A stretch of 64,000 nt of DNA from Polluticaenibacter yanchengensis. Its GTDB lineage: Bacteria > Bacteroidota > Bacteroidia > Chitinophagales > Chitinophagaceae. The position numbers and the translations under genes are program-made. Shown piece by piece: positions 17,386 through 25,590 of the stretch. Position 1 is the stretch's first letter. Every line of letters begins with the position of its first letter. Below the pieces are notes generated by a model. The model was not told where the DNA came from. It made no database searches and was given only the letters and a program-made list of their open reading frames with translations. The stretch is taken from NCBI GenBank assembly GCA_027854065.1, contig JAQGEF010000005.1:1-64000 (forward strand), in the 5' to 3' direction.

Positions 17386-17551
17386 GGCCCCGGCATGCGT
17401 TGGTGGCGAGGCACGAGCCAGTATATTTTTTGCAGGATTTTATAAGAGAAACATTTAATTTAAAGCGGCTCCTGCAAAAATATACCGAGCGTAGCGGAGC
17501 CATAAGCCCGCCGTACAGGTGCCGGGTGAGGAATCAATTGTTGACGGCCCC
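17386..17551 (-). repeat. Family A dispersed repeat, copy A3 (long-arm subtype)
   Basis: On the minus strand it begins GGGGCCGT and ends GCATGCCGGGGCC. The first four paired bases are GGCC/GGCC where other copies have GGCT/AGCC, a compensatory change. The centre has the arms TATATTTTTGCAGGA and TCCTGCAAAAAATATA, as in copy A2. The T-run of the SDR terminator (17553-17579) leads directly into its GGGGC. Confidence 0.8.
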
Positions 17552-17552
17552 A

Positions 17553-17579
17553 AATAAAAAAGCATCCTCTACGGATGCT
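17553..17579 (-). terminator. Terminator of the mltG-to-SDR gene run
   Basis: On the minus strand AGCATCC (17573-17579) and GGATGCT (17561-17567) form a 7-bp stem with a 5-base loop followed by TTTTTTATTT. It lies just past the stop of the SDR gene, the last of six same-strand genes. Confidence 0.85.
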
Positions 17580-17585
17580 CCTTTT

Positions 17586-18401
17586 TTAAACAGTTTGATT
17601 GATTTGTTTGCGGACAATTTTGTTAAGTAGTTTTGGAAAGAACCGTTTCAGGTAGATACCAATGATTTCTTTACCGCCTACATAAATTTCCTGCTTATTG
17701 CCTTTTACGGCGTTTATTATTTTCTGCGCAAGTTTTTCCGGAGGCATCCCTTCCGCCTGGTTCTTGTCCATTTCGCCGGTGGTTGCACCTTTCGCGTTTA
17801 GTGCATTCACACTTACATTGGTGCGTATATAACCCGGGCAGACGAGTAATACCTGGATATTGTTTTTATAAATTTCCGCCCTCAGGCTGTCGAAAAAACC
17901 GTGCAGGGCATGTTTACAGGCCGCATAGCCGGAGCGCAAAGGCGTTCCTAATTTTCCCGCAACACTGGAAATAGTAATGATGCTGCCCGCAGTATTGTTT
18001 TTTAAATACGGCAACATGCCTTTGGTAAGCGCCACTGTACCAAAATAATTGATTTCCATTAGCTGGCGATAAACACTCATATCCGTTTCATCTACCAGGC
18101 TGCGCTGAGAAACGCCGCCGTTATTCACAAGGATATCCAACGATTTTCCAACCGAGAAATCGTAACTGATAATGGCCTGTTCAACAGATGCCGGTTGGGC
18201 AAGGTCCATCGGGATCACCCATGTTTTAGGCGCCCCCAATTGCCGGCATTTTTCAGCTACTTCATTTAATTTATCTGTACTCCTGGCACTTAAAACCAGT
18301 TGCGCCCCTTCTTTGGCAAAAGCATGCGCAATGGCTTCGCCAATACCTGCCGAAGCGCCGGTGATCCATACAATTTTATTGGAAAAGTGACTAAAACTCA
18401 T
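17586..18401 (-). CDS. Short-chain dehydrogenase/reductase
   Basis: 271 aa. Rossmann cofactor motif TGASAGIGEAIAHAF near residue 14, NNGG (NNGGVSQRSL), catalytic Ser in TISSVAGKLG and YAACKHALHGF (Tyr-x3-Lys). The arginine after the second strand (SARSTDKL) suggests NADP(H). The C-terminal extension with LKRFFPKLLNKIVRKQIN is basic and amphipathic and may touch membrane; this resembles DHRS7-like members. Substrate unknown. Last gene of the mltG run, 18 bases after the aldo/keto reductase gene. Confidence 0.9.
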   Translation of the reverse strand: MSFSHFSNKIVWITGASAGIGEAIAHAFAKEGAQLVLSARSTDKLNEVAEKCRQLGAPKTWVIPMDLAQPASVEQAIISYDFSVGKSLDILVNNGGVSQRSLVDETDMSVYRQLMEINYFGTVALTKGMLPYLKNNTAGSIITISSVAGKLGTPLRSGYAACKHALHGFFDSLRAEIYKNNIQVLLVCPGYIRTNVSVNALNAKGATTGEMDKNQAEGMPPEKLAQKIINAVKGNKQEIYVGGKEIIGIYLKRFFPKLLNKIVRKQINQTV

Positions 18402-18419
18402 GCGCCAAAAATAAACAAC

Positions 18420-19313
18420 TTAATTGGTTTTGGACGTATTATACAAATCGTACCAGTCCTGGATATCCAGGTCCACGGAAAAAGCATCTACAATATTATT
18501 AATGCGGCTTTCCGATTGAGTGCCGATAACAGGAAATGCCCCGATTTTTACCAGCCAGGCCACTGCCAGTGATTCAATATTTGTGTTGTACTTTTCAGAT
18601 AGCTCCTGCAATTTACCACGGATAGCCACCGCTTTAGGGTCCGTACCGTTTTCAATCCTGCCGTTTTCCAGTGGCGAAGCCGCCAGCGGGCTCATATAAC
18701 GTTGCTTACTAAAATCGATCTGGCCATTATCCAGCGCAGATGTATTTAGCAAACTTAAATCGAGATGATTCGTTACAATCGGGGATTTTAAGTAAGAAGC
18801 CAGTAACTGGTGCTGGAAAACGCTGAAATTGACAATGCCAACATTTTTAATCTTGCCCGATTGGCGCAGACCGTCGATGGTAAGCGCAGTTTCCTCCAGG
18901 TTAGATACCGGGTCCAGGCCATTTAAAAACAATACATCTATATAATCAGTTTTTAAATGGCTGAGCGACTGGTTCACACTTGTTTCAATATGTTTTGCAG
19001 AACTGTTATGATGTTCCAGCCTGTACTGCGGCCTGCTGGAATGCGGTACATTAAAGCCACATTTGGTAAATAACACAATATCCTGGCGGCTGATATTATT
19101 CTTCTTAATAATGCTGCCGAATGCTTCCTCTATGCTGTAACCACCATAAATATCCGCATGATCGAAAGTATTGATCCCTTTATTTAAGCAGTATAATATG
19201 GTCTGTTCAAGTTGTTCATAATCTTTAGTACTGTCTATGGGTTGCCATCTCCAGAATCCGTAAATGGCCTGGGATACTTTTGGTCCGGCATCGCTTAAAT
19301 AAACTTTGTTCAT
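18420..19313 (-). CDS. Aldo/keto reductase
   Basis: 297 aa, a TIM-barrel NADPH-dependent reductase. Catalytic-tetrad strings: NTFDHADIYGGYSIEEAFG (Asp and Tyr), FTKCGF (Lys) and the His position in LEHHNSSAKHIE. GVSN-like NVGIVNFSVFQHQLL and the C-terminal AVAWLVKIGAFPVIGTQSESRI are as in the YdhF/oxidoreductase branch. Substrate unknown. It sits in the same-strand gene run between the SRPBCC gene (65 bases upstream) and the SDR gene. Confidence 0.92.
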   Translation of the reverse strand: MNKVYLSDAGPKVSQAIYGFWRWQPIDSTKDYEQLEQTILYCLNKGINTFDHADIYGGYSIEEAFGSIIKKNNISRQDIVLFTKCGFNVPHSSRPQYRLEHHNSSAKHIETSVNQSLSHLKTDYIDVLFLNGLDPVSNLEETALTIDGLRQSGKIKNVGIVNFSVFQHQLLASYLKSPIVTNHLDLSLLNTSALDNGQIDFSKQRYMSPLAASPLENGRIENGTDPKAVAIRGKLQELSEKYNTNIESLAVAWLVKIGAFPVIGTQSESRINNIVDAFSVDLDIQDWYDLYNTSKTN

Positions 19314-19378
19314 ATATTCTTAAATTAATGTTTCGAATGTATGAAAATTTATTTTATGTTCATTTAATGTATGTACAA

Positions 19379-19855
19379 TTATTTGCTTAGGTATTTACGG
19401 TATTCATTACTTTCAGCCAGCGTTTTTATCACTTTGTTTCGCTGAACAATAAAACGCTTCATATACTCCGTAAGCACTAAATTATTGAACATTTCCCCCA
19501 GAATGCCTAAAGGCGATCGAAACTCAAACTGGTCCTTCATACGCGTGAAGCCATGTTCATATTCGAAATAATGATCGTGTTTAATGCTTTTGAAAGCACC
19601 CGAGATCATTTCATCTGTAAAGTGGTAAGGGCGTCTGTACTCGGTTATTTTAGAAGTAAGAGTTTGATAAATACCGAAATGCCTGGCACGCCAGGTCACG
19701 GTTTCTCCCAATGTAATAAGACCTGAGGTTCTGCCGGCAATGGCTTTTTCGTTGGTCCCTTCTGTTGATATCTGGTGTACATCTATGCTTGTAGATAAAT
19801 CGAAACAAATTTCGATAGGCGCATAAATCACACATTCTGTTTCTATAATTGGCAT
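19379..19855 (-). CDS. SRPBCC (START-like) domain protein
   Basis: 158 aa. MPIIETECVIYAPIEICFDLSTSIDVHQIS is a typical SRPBCC first strand and helix, followed by GETVTWRARHFGIYQTLTSKITEYRRPYHFTDEMISGAFKSIKHDHYFE. This resembles the cyclase/dehydrase-like subgroup found in Bacteroidetes. Such proteins bind hydrophobic ligands; the ligand here is unknown. It lies 16 bases after the polysaccharide-deacetylase gene, probably co-transcribed. Confidence 0.82.
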   Translation of the reverse strand: MPIIETECVIYAPIEICFDLSTSIDVHQISTEGTNEKAIAGRTSGLITLGETVTWRARHFGIYQTLTSKITEYRRPYHFTDEMISGAFKSIKHDHYFEYEHGFTRMKDQFEFRSPLGILGEMFNNLVLTEYMKRFIVQRNKVIKTLAESNEYRKYLSK

Positions 19856-19871
19856 ATTGAGAGTGAATATA

Positions 19872-21191
19872 TTACAGCGATTCTAAAAAGTCAATGTAAA
19901 TTTTCCTAAAATTTAAAGGGTCGTTTGTTTTTGTTCTCAAAGCCAACAGATCATTATGCCAGATACAGATCATATTGCCGCCGTATTGTTTTATTGCCTC
20001 TAATAATAATTGATACACCGCAATACTCTCAGAAGCAGGTAGCTTTAAATCATCCCTGAACATGGAATCCATCACACAGGCCGGGTGTATCATCAGTTGG
20101 GTCGCTTTATTTGCAGCAACATTAAAAAAAGGGTAAGAATAAGCCGTGCCTGCCCGGAAACCCGGTTGTTCCGCATACATCAATGAATAATCATGTTCGA
20201 TACCGCAATCAGCTAAATTCTGGTAAGTGCATGGAAATGCCAACCGCAGGTAATGTTGCCTGCTGATTGTTACCGGTTGGTTGGTAATCTCCCCCAAAGT
20301 GTTTATTTCCTGTGCCAGTAACACTTTATCCGCAGGTGTATAATACGATGGATGAATACCCGTATCGTTATCCTGGGCTATTTTTTTGATCAGCTTTTTT
20401 AATGCCGGTGACGCCGGGCTCAGGTTATGATTGAAATGCTGCTTTTTTCCCGCTAACAGGAAAAAGAATTTTTTATCAATATCGCCCGTTTTCGCAATGA
20501 AATCGTAGGTATCGAATGGGTCAGGGATATTTCCTGTTGCAAATCTGAGTTTGGTCAGTACATTCCGGAAATTCAGGCGGGTAAAATCCTTGCCAAGCGA
20601 TAAAATATTTCTCAGCAAAGAACGGCCTCTGAAAGCATAAGCCACATCAATATCAAAAGTGTAAGTAACCTTATAAGCCGTGGCAGGCAATTGAATGTTG
20701 CACCTCGTTGCAATTACCTGCTTCAGATAAAAGCACCATCTGTCAACCAATGGTGTTTTCGTTAAACCATGCTGGCCCGTAAAGCTATACTTTTCCAGGA
20801 ACCGCCCATACCTATCTTTCCGGTAATCAAAGTATTCTTCATACCTGCTTACCATAAAAAAAACTGCAGAAAAAATGTCGAAAGGCACGGTTGCTTCCCG
20901 GTTTTGCCTGTCTGCAAAAATTACAGGCAATTGATTGATCACAACACATTCCGGTGTTACCTGCTTTAAAGAATCGTCGTAAATAAATGAGTAGTATGGG
21001 TTTATATGTATGCTGTTCTCCAATGGAGTGTCACTGTAATTTATTTTAGCAAAGCCGCTGATCGTCTTAAAATCCGGTAAAATACCCGTAATGCAAAACG
21101 GGACCCGTAAAATATGTTTGAATATTACATTACAGGCGTAAATGAACCTCTCCGAAGTCCGGGGTGCGTATATCAGGATCCGTGCATTCAA
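19872..21191 (-). CDS. Polysaccharide-deacetylase-like protein with N-terminal extension
   Basis: 439 aa. The first 170 residues (ILIYAPRTSERFIYACNVIFKHIL; YEEYFDYRKDRYGRFLEKYSF) form the extension seen in a Bacteroidetes deacetylase subgroup. The NodB-like domain then begins with TYTFDIDVAYAF (metal Asp and catalytic-base region) and has GIHPSYY (metal His) and the late MICIWHNDLLA. No signal peptide is evident. It probably deacetylates a surface or peptidoglycan sugar, but activity is inferred. Three bases separate it from the YihY gene. Confidence 0.83.
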   Translation of the reverse strand: MNARILIYAPRTSERFIYACNVIFKHILRVPFCITGILPDFKTISGFAKINYSDTPLENSIHINPYYSFIYDDSLKQVTPECVVINQLPVIFADRQNREATVPFDIFSAVFFMVSRYEEYFDYRKDRYGRFLEKYSFTGQHGLTKTPLVDRWCFYLKQVIATRCNIQLPATAYKVTYTFDIDVAYAFRGRSLLRNILSLGKDFTRLNFRNVLTKLRFATGNIPDPFDTYDFIAKTGDIDKKFFFLLAGKKQHFNHNLSPASPALKKLIKKIAQDNDTGIHPSYYTPADKVLLAQEINTLGEITNQPVTISRQHYLRLAFPCTYQNLADCGIEHDYSLMYAEQPGFRAGTAYSYPFFNVAANKATQLMIHPACVMDSMFRDDLKLPASESIAVYQLLLEAIKQYGGNMICIWHNDLLALRTKTNDPLNFRKIYIDFLESL

Positions 21192-21194
21192 TGG

Positions 21195-22139
21195 TTAATG
21201 ATTCTTTATTTTCAGGTACTTATTCTTTACAGCAGTAATACTTACATTTAATTCAAACCCCACTAACAAGGCAAGCGAGTTGATGTAAAGTAAGTTCATT
21301 ATAATTAACAGCGTACCTATGGAGCCGTATATTTTATTAAAATTCGCAAAGTTATTCACCCATATACCAAAAAGCCATGTAGTAAGAATAGTTAATACAC
21401 AGGCAACAATTGCTCCAGGCGAAAAAATGCTCCATTTATTCTTTACAGCAGGTGCGTAGCGATATATAAATGAAATAATAAAAAAGTTCAGCGAAAATAA
21501 TAACACCCACCTTATTACGTCTATTGCAAAATTCAGCGCAGGCTTTATTTCGTGAAACTCCCTTTGCAAATAGTTCTTTAAGACCTGGTTAGTAGAAATG
21601 ACAACAATAAAAGTAGTCAGCAAAATAATAATCATGCAGGTCAGTTTAATAGCAGTAAGCCGTTTAGCTAAAAAATAGGTCTTACGGCTTTCAAAATAAC
21701 TTTTATCAAAACACCGCATAATCCCCATCATTGCATTAGAACTGAAAAAGAGAGCGGCAATAAAACTGAATGATAATAAACCACTTCTCTGTTTATTGAA
21801 GAAGTCATCAATCAGGTTTACCAAAAAACTCAGTGTTTTCGGGTCTTTAACCACCTGGTTCAGCGTATTCTCTATTTCATCCTGGAAATGTATCGATTCC
21901 GGTGCATAAGGAACAAGCGTACATAAGAAAATCAATCCCGCAGGAATCGCCATCAGCATATTAAATGAAATAGCCGAAGCCCGCATAGAGAAGCCGATTC
22001 TTTGCGATTGCACACTGTAAAATCTGAAAACCTCGTATAAGGAACCACCATTAAGCCCATTAGGCCTAATGCTTGTCAGAATATTCCTGATAGCAGATAC
22101 AAATTTGTTCTGGCTTATTTTCTCTTTTAATTTTGGCAT
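21195..22139 (-). CDS. YihY/BrkB family inner-membrane protein
   Basis: 314 aa with about six membrane segments (for example AISFNMLMAIPAGLIFLCTL and TCMIIILLTTFIVVISTNQVL). FSFIAALFFSSNAMMGIMRCFDKSYFE and WSIFSPGAIVACVLTILTTWLFGIWVNNFANFNKIYGSIGTLLIIMNLLYI are the conserved YihY strings. The family, once misnamed ribonuclease BN, has no settled function. It follows mltG by 16 bases. Confidence 0.93.
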   Translation of the reverse strand: MPKLKEKISQNKFVSAIRNILTSIRPNGLNGGSLYEVFRFYSVQSQRIGFSMRASAISFNMLMAIPAGLIFLCTLVPYAPESIHFQDEIENTLNQVVKDPKTLSFLVNLIDDFFNKQRSGLLSFSFIAALFFSSNAMMGIMRCFDKSYFESRKTYFLAKRLTAIKLTCMIIILLTTFIVVISTNQVLKNYLQREFHEIKPALNFAIDVIRWVLLFSLNFFIISFIYRYAPAVKNKWSIFSPGAIVACVLTILTTWLFGIWVNNFANFNKIYGSIGTLLIIMNLLYINSLALLVGFELNVSITAVKNKYLKIKNH

Positions 22140-22155
22140 TCAGGTCTGTGTTGCA

Positions 22156-23190
22156 CTATTGGGTATTTCCAGAATCTTTTACTGGTTCTTTTTCCGCCTT
22201 CCTTTTCAACCACGCCGTCAAACTGTCCTGGTATATTTTAGCATCTTTCTGGTGCTGGCTGTAATCCTTATTAAAAACACTGCCTCCCGTTAAATCAGGA
22301 TGAGCCACAAAATATATATAGTCCGTTTTAGGCGCATCCAGCACCGCGTCAATAGTAGCCTGCGATGGCGTACAGATAGGTGTAGGCGGAAGTCCCCGGT
22401 TTAAATAAGTATTATAATCACTCTGAGTCTTCAGGTCCTTAAAATATACCCGATGCGCCTTAAAATCCCTCTTTGAGAATCTTACAGTAGGGTCCGCCTG
22501 CAAAGGCATATTAATTTTCAACCGGTTCATATATACGCTCGCAATTTTACCCTTATCCTCCTGCCTGTTCGTCTCCTCTTCAACAATGCTAGCAATCGTC
22601 ATTATTTCAAACGCACTGTATCCCAATGATTTCGCTTTCACTTTACGGTCATTTTTAGCCCACCATTCCTCGTATTCCTCATTCAGCCTCGTTATAGTTT
22701 TTTCCGGGCTGTTCGTCCATAATAAAGAATAAGTATCCGGGATAATTTTATAAGCCCTCGTAATATCTTTTTCCAGGTATTCAACAAACGCCAGGGAATC
22801 AGGTTCAAATTTGCGACCAGCCATTTTAGCAAGGTCCTCCGGTACCCTTATCTTCACAATCGTAAAATTCACAGGGTCCTGTTGCCCGTTCTTCAGTTTC
22901 CTTAATACATCCAGTACAGACATATTCCTTTTAATAACATAACGGCCAGGTTTAATATTTTTCCAGTAGCCGATTCTGTCAGCCGCCAGTTTAAAAGAAC
23001 CGGTATTACTAAGAATACTGTCTTTTTCCAGCGATGCCAGTACTTCAGTAGCAGTAGGCGTACCACTGTGAATATAAAATGCTTTTTGATTACCGGCAAA
23101 TTGCGTGTTGGATTTAAAAAATAAAAACCAAACAGTAACAGCACCAACAAGCAATAGTAAAACTACCAGTTTAAATATTTTTAAAAGCAT
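22156..23190 (-). CDS. mltG: Endolytic murein transglycosylase MltG
   Basis: 344 aa. One N-terminal membrane segment (LVVLLLLVGAVTVWFLFF), a LysM-like region, then the YceG domain with IMTIASIVEEETNRQEDKGKIASVYMNRL (catalytic Glu in the EEE group), MPLQADPTVRFS and YNTYLNRGLPPTPICTPSQATIDAVLDAPKTDYIYFVA. It cleaves nascent glycan strands at the inner membrane and sets chain length. It is the first gene of the six-gene minus-strand run. Confidence 0.95.
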   Translation of the reverse strand: MLLKIFKLVVLLLLVGAVTVWFLFFKSNTQFAGNQKAFYIHSGTPTATEVLASLEKDSILSNTGSFKLAADRIGYWKNIKPGRYVIKRNMSVLDVLRKLKNGQQDPVNFTIVKIRVPEDLAKMAGRKFEPDSLAFVEYLEKDITRAYKIIPDTYSLLWTNSPEKTITRLNEEYEEWWAKNDRKVKAKSLGYSAFEIMTIASIVEEETNRQEDKGKIASVYMNRLKINMPLQADPTVRFSKRDFKAHRVYFKDLKTQSDYNTYLNRGLPPTPICTPSQATIDAVLDAPKTDYIYFVAHPDLTGGSVFNKDYSQHQKDAKIYQDSLTAWLKRKAEKEPVKDSGNTQ

Positions 23191-23391
23191 AAAAGTTCAA
23201 TTATAATAATCAGGTTTCAAAAATAACGGAAAATGTCATTACCCGCTAAATCTCTTGTTTTCTTCATTTTTACAGTGAAGAAAATAACCCTTTCAGCATT
23301 CCATACTTTCCCACAGTTTTTGCACTTAACAAAAAAATAAAATGAATAATTCAATAAAAAGTTTAATTTTTGCAGTTAAAATATATTGTAA

Positions 23392-24576
23392 ATGAAAAAA
23401 CTTTACTCGATTTTATTATTCGTTTTCGGAGGGCTCGTCGCAAATGCCCAGTGTCCTGTTATTGATGGTGCAATGATCAATTCATGTGGCAGTTTAGCAA
23501 CAAACGAAGGTATTAACGAATTTGTCGTATTCACTACATCTGCAGCTTACAAAGCCAAAGATTATACATTCTATTATGGTTCTTCCAGTAATGTGGCCAA
23601 TAACCCTACCAACAAATTACTAGGCTCCAAAGCCACCACTAAAAAATCTTCAACCGGTAAGTTCACCGCTTCCTGCAATGTTATTGAAGTAACAAACCCG
23701 GAGACTGAAATCCCAGCCAATAGCCGTGTCGTATTTATCCCGGCCACATTTGATACACTTTATGATGTAAGCGCCCTTTGTCTCAATAACGCCGTATATG
23801 TAGTGTATATTGATGCCACTTCTTCAGAGTGGAGTGCAAACGGTAGCATGGCAAATAAACCATCAGGCAATCGTTACCTGCAAATAACAGTACCATCTAA
23901 TAACTGTAGTTCAGGAGTCCGTTCCTATAACTATGGCTGGAGTGATGATATAGACGGTAACTTCGTAACCTGGACCGCTACCGGACAGGCCACTTATGTT
24001 AATAACGGTTGTACTCAAATTGTAACACCCGTTACATTACAAAATTTCACCGCTACACCGCAAGGACAGGATGTTTTGTTAAATTGGAACACTGCATCAG
24101 AAATTAATGCCGCTTATTTTACGATCGAGCGTTCAGCTAACGATGGCAAATTCCAGTCTATCGGCACAGTTCAGGCCACAGGTAATAGCAGCAATTTATC
24201 GGCATACAACTATACCGATAAACAATTAGAAGCAGGTATTTATTTATACCGTTTAAAAATGGTAGATGCAGATGGTAGTTTCAAATATTCAAATGTGGTA
24301 AGAGTGAACTTCTCAGCCTCTGAATTTGCTATAGCAAGTGTTTATCCACAACCCGTAACGAATCTTTTAAATGTCACATTATCCTCATTAAAAGCAGGTA
24401 AACTGCAGGTAAGCATTTTCGATATTACAGGTAAATTATTAAGCCAGGATGCACAAACCGTTATCCGCGGCATGAATTTATTACAAATAAATACTGCCAA
24501 TCTCTCCCGGGGCACTTATGTATTACGAATTACAGCTAACGATGGTAAAGTAATTACCAACCGTTTTACAAAATAG
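23392..24576 (+). CDS. Secreted protein with type IX secretion C-terminal sorting domain
   Basis: 394 aa. Signal peptide MKKLYSILLFVFGGLVANAQC, then a Cys-containing beta-rich domain (about 20-205) I do not recognise. A FnIII-like domain (VTLQNFTATPQGQDVLLNWNT, about 215-305) follows. The T9SS type A sorting domain ends the protein: ASVYPQPVTNLLNVTL, ISIFDITGK-like VSIFDITGKLLSQD and GTYVLRI..NRFTK. The cargo would cross the outer membrane by type IX secretion and be surface-attached or released. A porT-like gene lies at 27922. The promoter is TAATTTTTG (23364-23372). Expressed alone. Confidence 0.92.
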   Translation: MKKLYSILLFVFGGLVANAQCPVIDGAMINSCGSLATNEGINEFVVFTTSAAYKAKDYTFYYGSSSNVANNPTNKLLGSKATTKKSSTGKFTASCNVIEVTNPETEIPANSRVVFIPATFDTLYDVSALCLNNAVYVVYIDATSSEWSANGSMANKPSGNRYLQITVPSNNCSSGVRSYNYGWSDDIDGNFVTWTATGQATYVNNGCTQIVTPVTLQNFTATPQGQDVLLNWNTASEINAAYFTIERSANDGKFQSIGTVQATGNSSNLSAYNYTDKQLEAGIYLYRLKMVDADGSFKYSNVVRVNFSASEFAIASVYPQPVTNLLNVTLSSLKAGKLQVSIFDITGKLLSQDAQTVIRGMNLLQINTANLSRGTYVLRITANDGKVITNRFTK

Positions 24577-24590
24577 TCTTTTTTAGATTT

Positions 24591-24778
24591 GGGCGGTCCC
24601 AATAGCGCCACTTATCCGGTAGGAGAGTGGCGCTTTTTTGTGCAGTATTGTTTTAATTCAGCGCCATTGGGCCGGGCTTTCTGCAGTACGCCGCGGCGGC
24701 AATGCTTATTTCGCAGCTCCGCAAATCATAATCATTCATGCCGCCTTACGGGGTACTGCTGCCAATCCCTACCGCAAA
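24591..24778 (-). ncRNA. Family B structured repeat, copy B2 (diverged)
   Basis: Minus-strand outer helix GCGGT (5') with ACCGC (3'), GGGATTGGCAGCAGTACCCC, hairpin 2 GGCGGCA..TGCCGCC, then GCGTACTGCAGAAAGCCC. The outer helix is again complementary but with other bases than in B1, B3 and B4. The conserved GGATAG blocks are mutated and hairpin 3 is altered by a gene terminator, so this copy looks decayed. It is the first part of the 1-kb gene-free stretch 24577-25590. Confidence 0.6.
24604..24639 (+). terminator. Terminator of the T9SS cargo gene, inside repeat B2
   Basis: AGCGCCACT (24604-24612) and AGTGGCGCT (24626-24634), a 9-bp perfect stem followed by six T. It lies where hairpin 3 of the overlapping family B repeat would be, so the repeat copy and the gene terminator share sequence. 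Confidence 0.8.
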
Positions 24779-24894
24779 TACCAATATCTATGCTATTGTA
24801 CAATATCAGTGATAAATTCAGTATAAACCATAACTAATAATAACGTCCAAAACAAGTGAAAATACCTGCTGGCAATATGCCATCTAACCACTCA

Positions 24895-24991
24895 AGCGTC
24901 ATTCCGACGCAGGAGGAATCTCATCAGCAAGTAGAGATTTTGAATGACAATTGATTGTTTAGCGTCATTCCGACACAGGAGGAATCTCATC
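24895..24991. repeat. Two copies of a 31-bp intergenic repeat
   Basis: AGCGTCATTCCGACGCAGGA with GGAATCTCATC after it (24895-24925) recurs at 24961-24991 with one change (GACGC to GACAC). The first copy is followed by GAGATTTTGAATGAC, partly complementary to its start, so it can fold as a hairpin. I recall GTCATTCCGAC..AGGAATCTC as a widespread intergenic repeat in unrelated bacterial genomes. No gene is seen here. Confidence 0.75.
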
Positions 24992-25117
24992 CCGGTTTCT
25001 GAACAAAGTAAAGAAAGCATACCTGTATAAATCATTTTGCAAATTATTTATACTATTATCAGCAGCATACTATCAACCATTAAACGAAGGAAATAAAGTC
25101 TCTCAGGTAGTATCTAA

Positions 25118-25453
25118 ATCAGCATTCATGGAATTAGCGTCCGCACCCTTAGAACTTGTGTCCGCATTCATAGAGTTAGCATCCGCATTCATGGAATTAG
25201 CGTCCGCACTCTTGGAGTTAGCGTCCGCATTCATAGAACTGGTGTCCGCATTGTTGGAATTAGCGTCCGCACCCTTAGAACTTGTGTCCGCATTCATAGA
25301 GTTAGCATCCGCATTCATGGAATTAGCGTCTGCACTCTTGGAGTTAGCGTCCGCATTCATAGAACTGGTGTCCGCATTGTTGGAGTTAGCGTCCGCATTC
25401 ATAGAACTGGTGTCTGCATTGTTGGAACTGGCGTCCGCATTCATAGAACTGAC
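25118..25453. repeat. 21-bp tandem repeat array (16 units, higher-order 126-bp duplication)
   Basis: Sixteen 21-bp units built on GTCCGCATTCATAGAGTTAGC. Units 2-7 (25139-25264) are repeated as units 8-13 (25265-25390) with two differences, so the array grew by duplicating a six-unit block. Because 21 is a multiple of 3, both strands stay open: minus gives heptapeptides such as MNADANS, plus gives ELASAFM. On the minus strand the frame stays open upstream of the array (KSAYFFSFDRAVSLCNTVIND) but has no ATG before the repeats. A real gene is not established. No CRISPR-like spacers are present. Confidence 0.9.
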
Positions 25454-25578
25454 ATCCGCATCATTTATTACAGTATTACAAAGGCTGACAGCCCTGTCAA
25501 ATGAAAAGAAATAGGCAGACTTTAACGGAAATACTACAAATTAGTAATAAGCAGATTAAAAAATTGTAAACGGCTGCT

Positions 25579-25586
25579 TATCTTTG
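25579..25586 (+). promoter_or_regulatory. -7 element abutting the folD start codon
   Basis: TATCTTTG ends 4 bases before the ATG at 25591 and matches TAnnTTTG exactly. If this is the promoter, the folD mRNA is leaderless or nearly so. Confidence 0.55.
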
Positions 25587-25590
25587 CGCC

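Noticed and set aside
25128..25514. 128-aa plus-strand frame of ELASAFM repeats
   Set aside because: A 21-bp array keeps all frames open; no start context or non-repeat domain supports coding.
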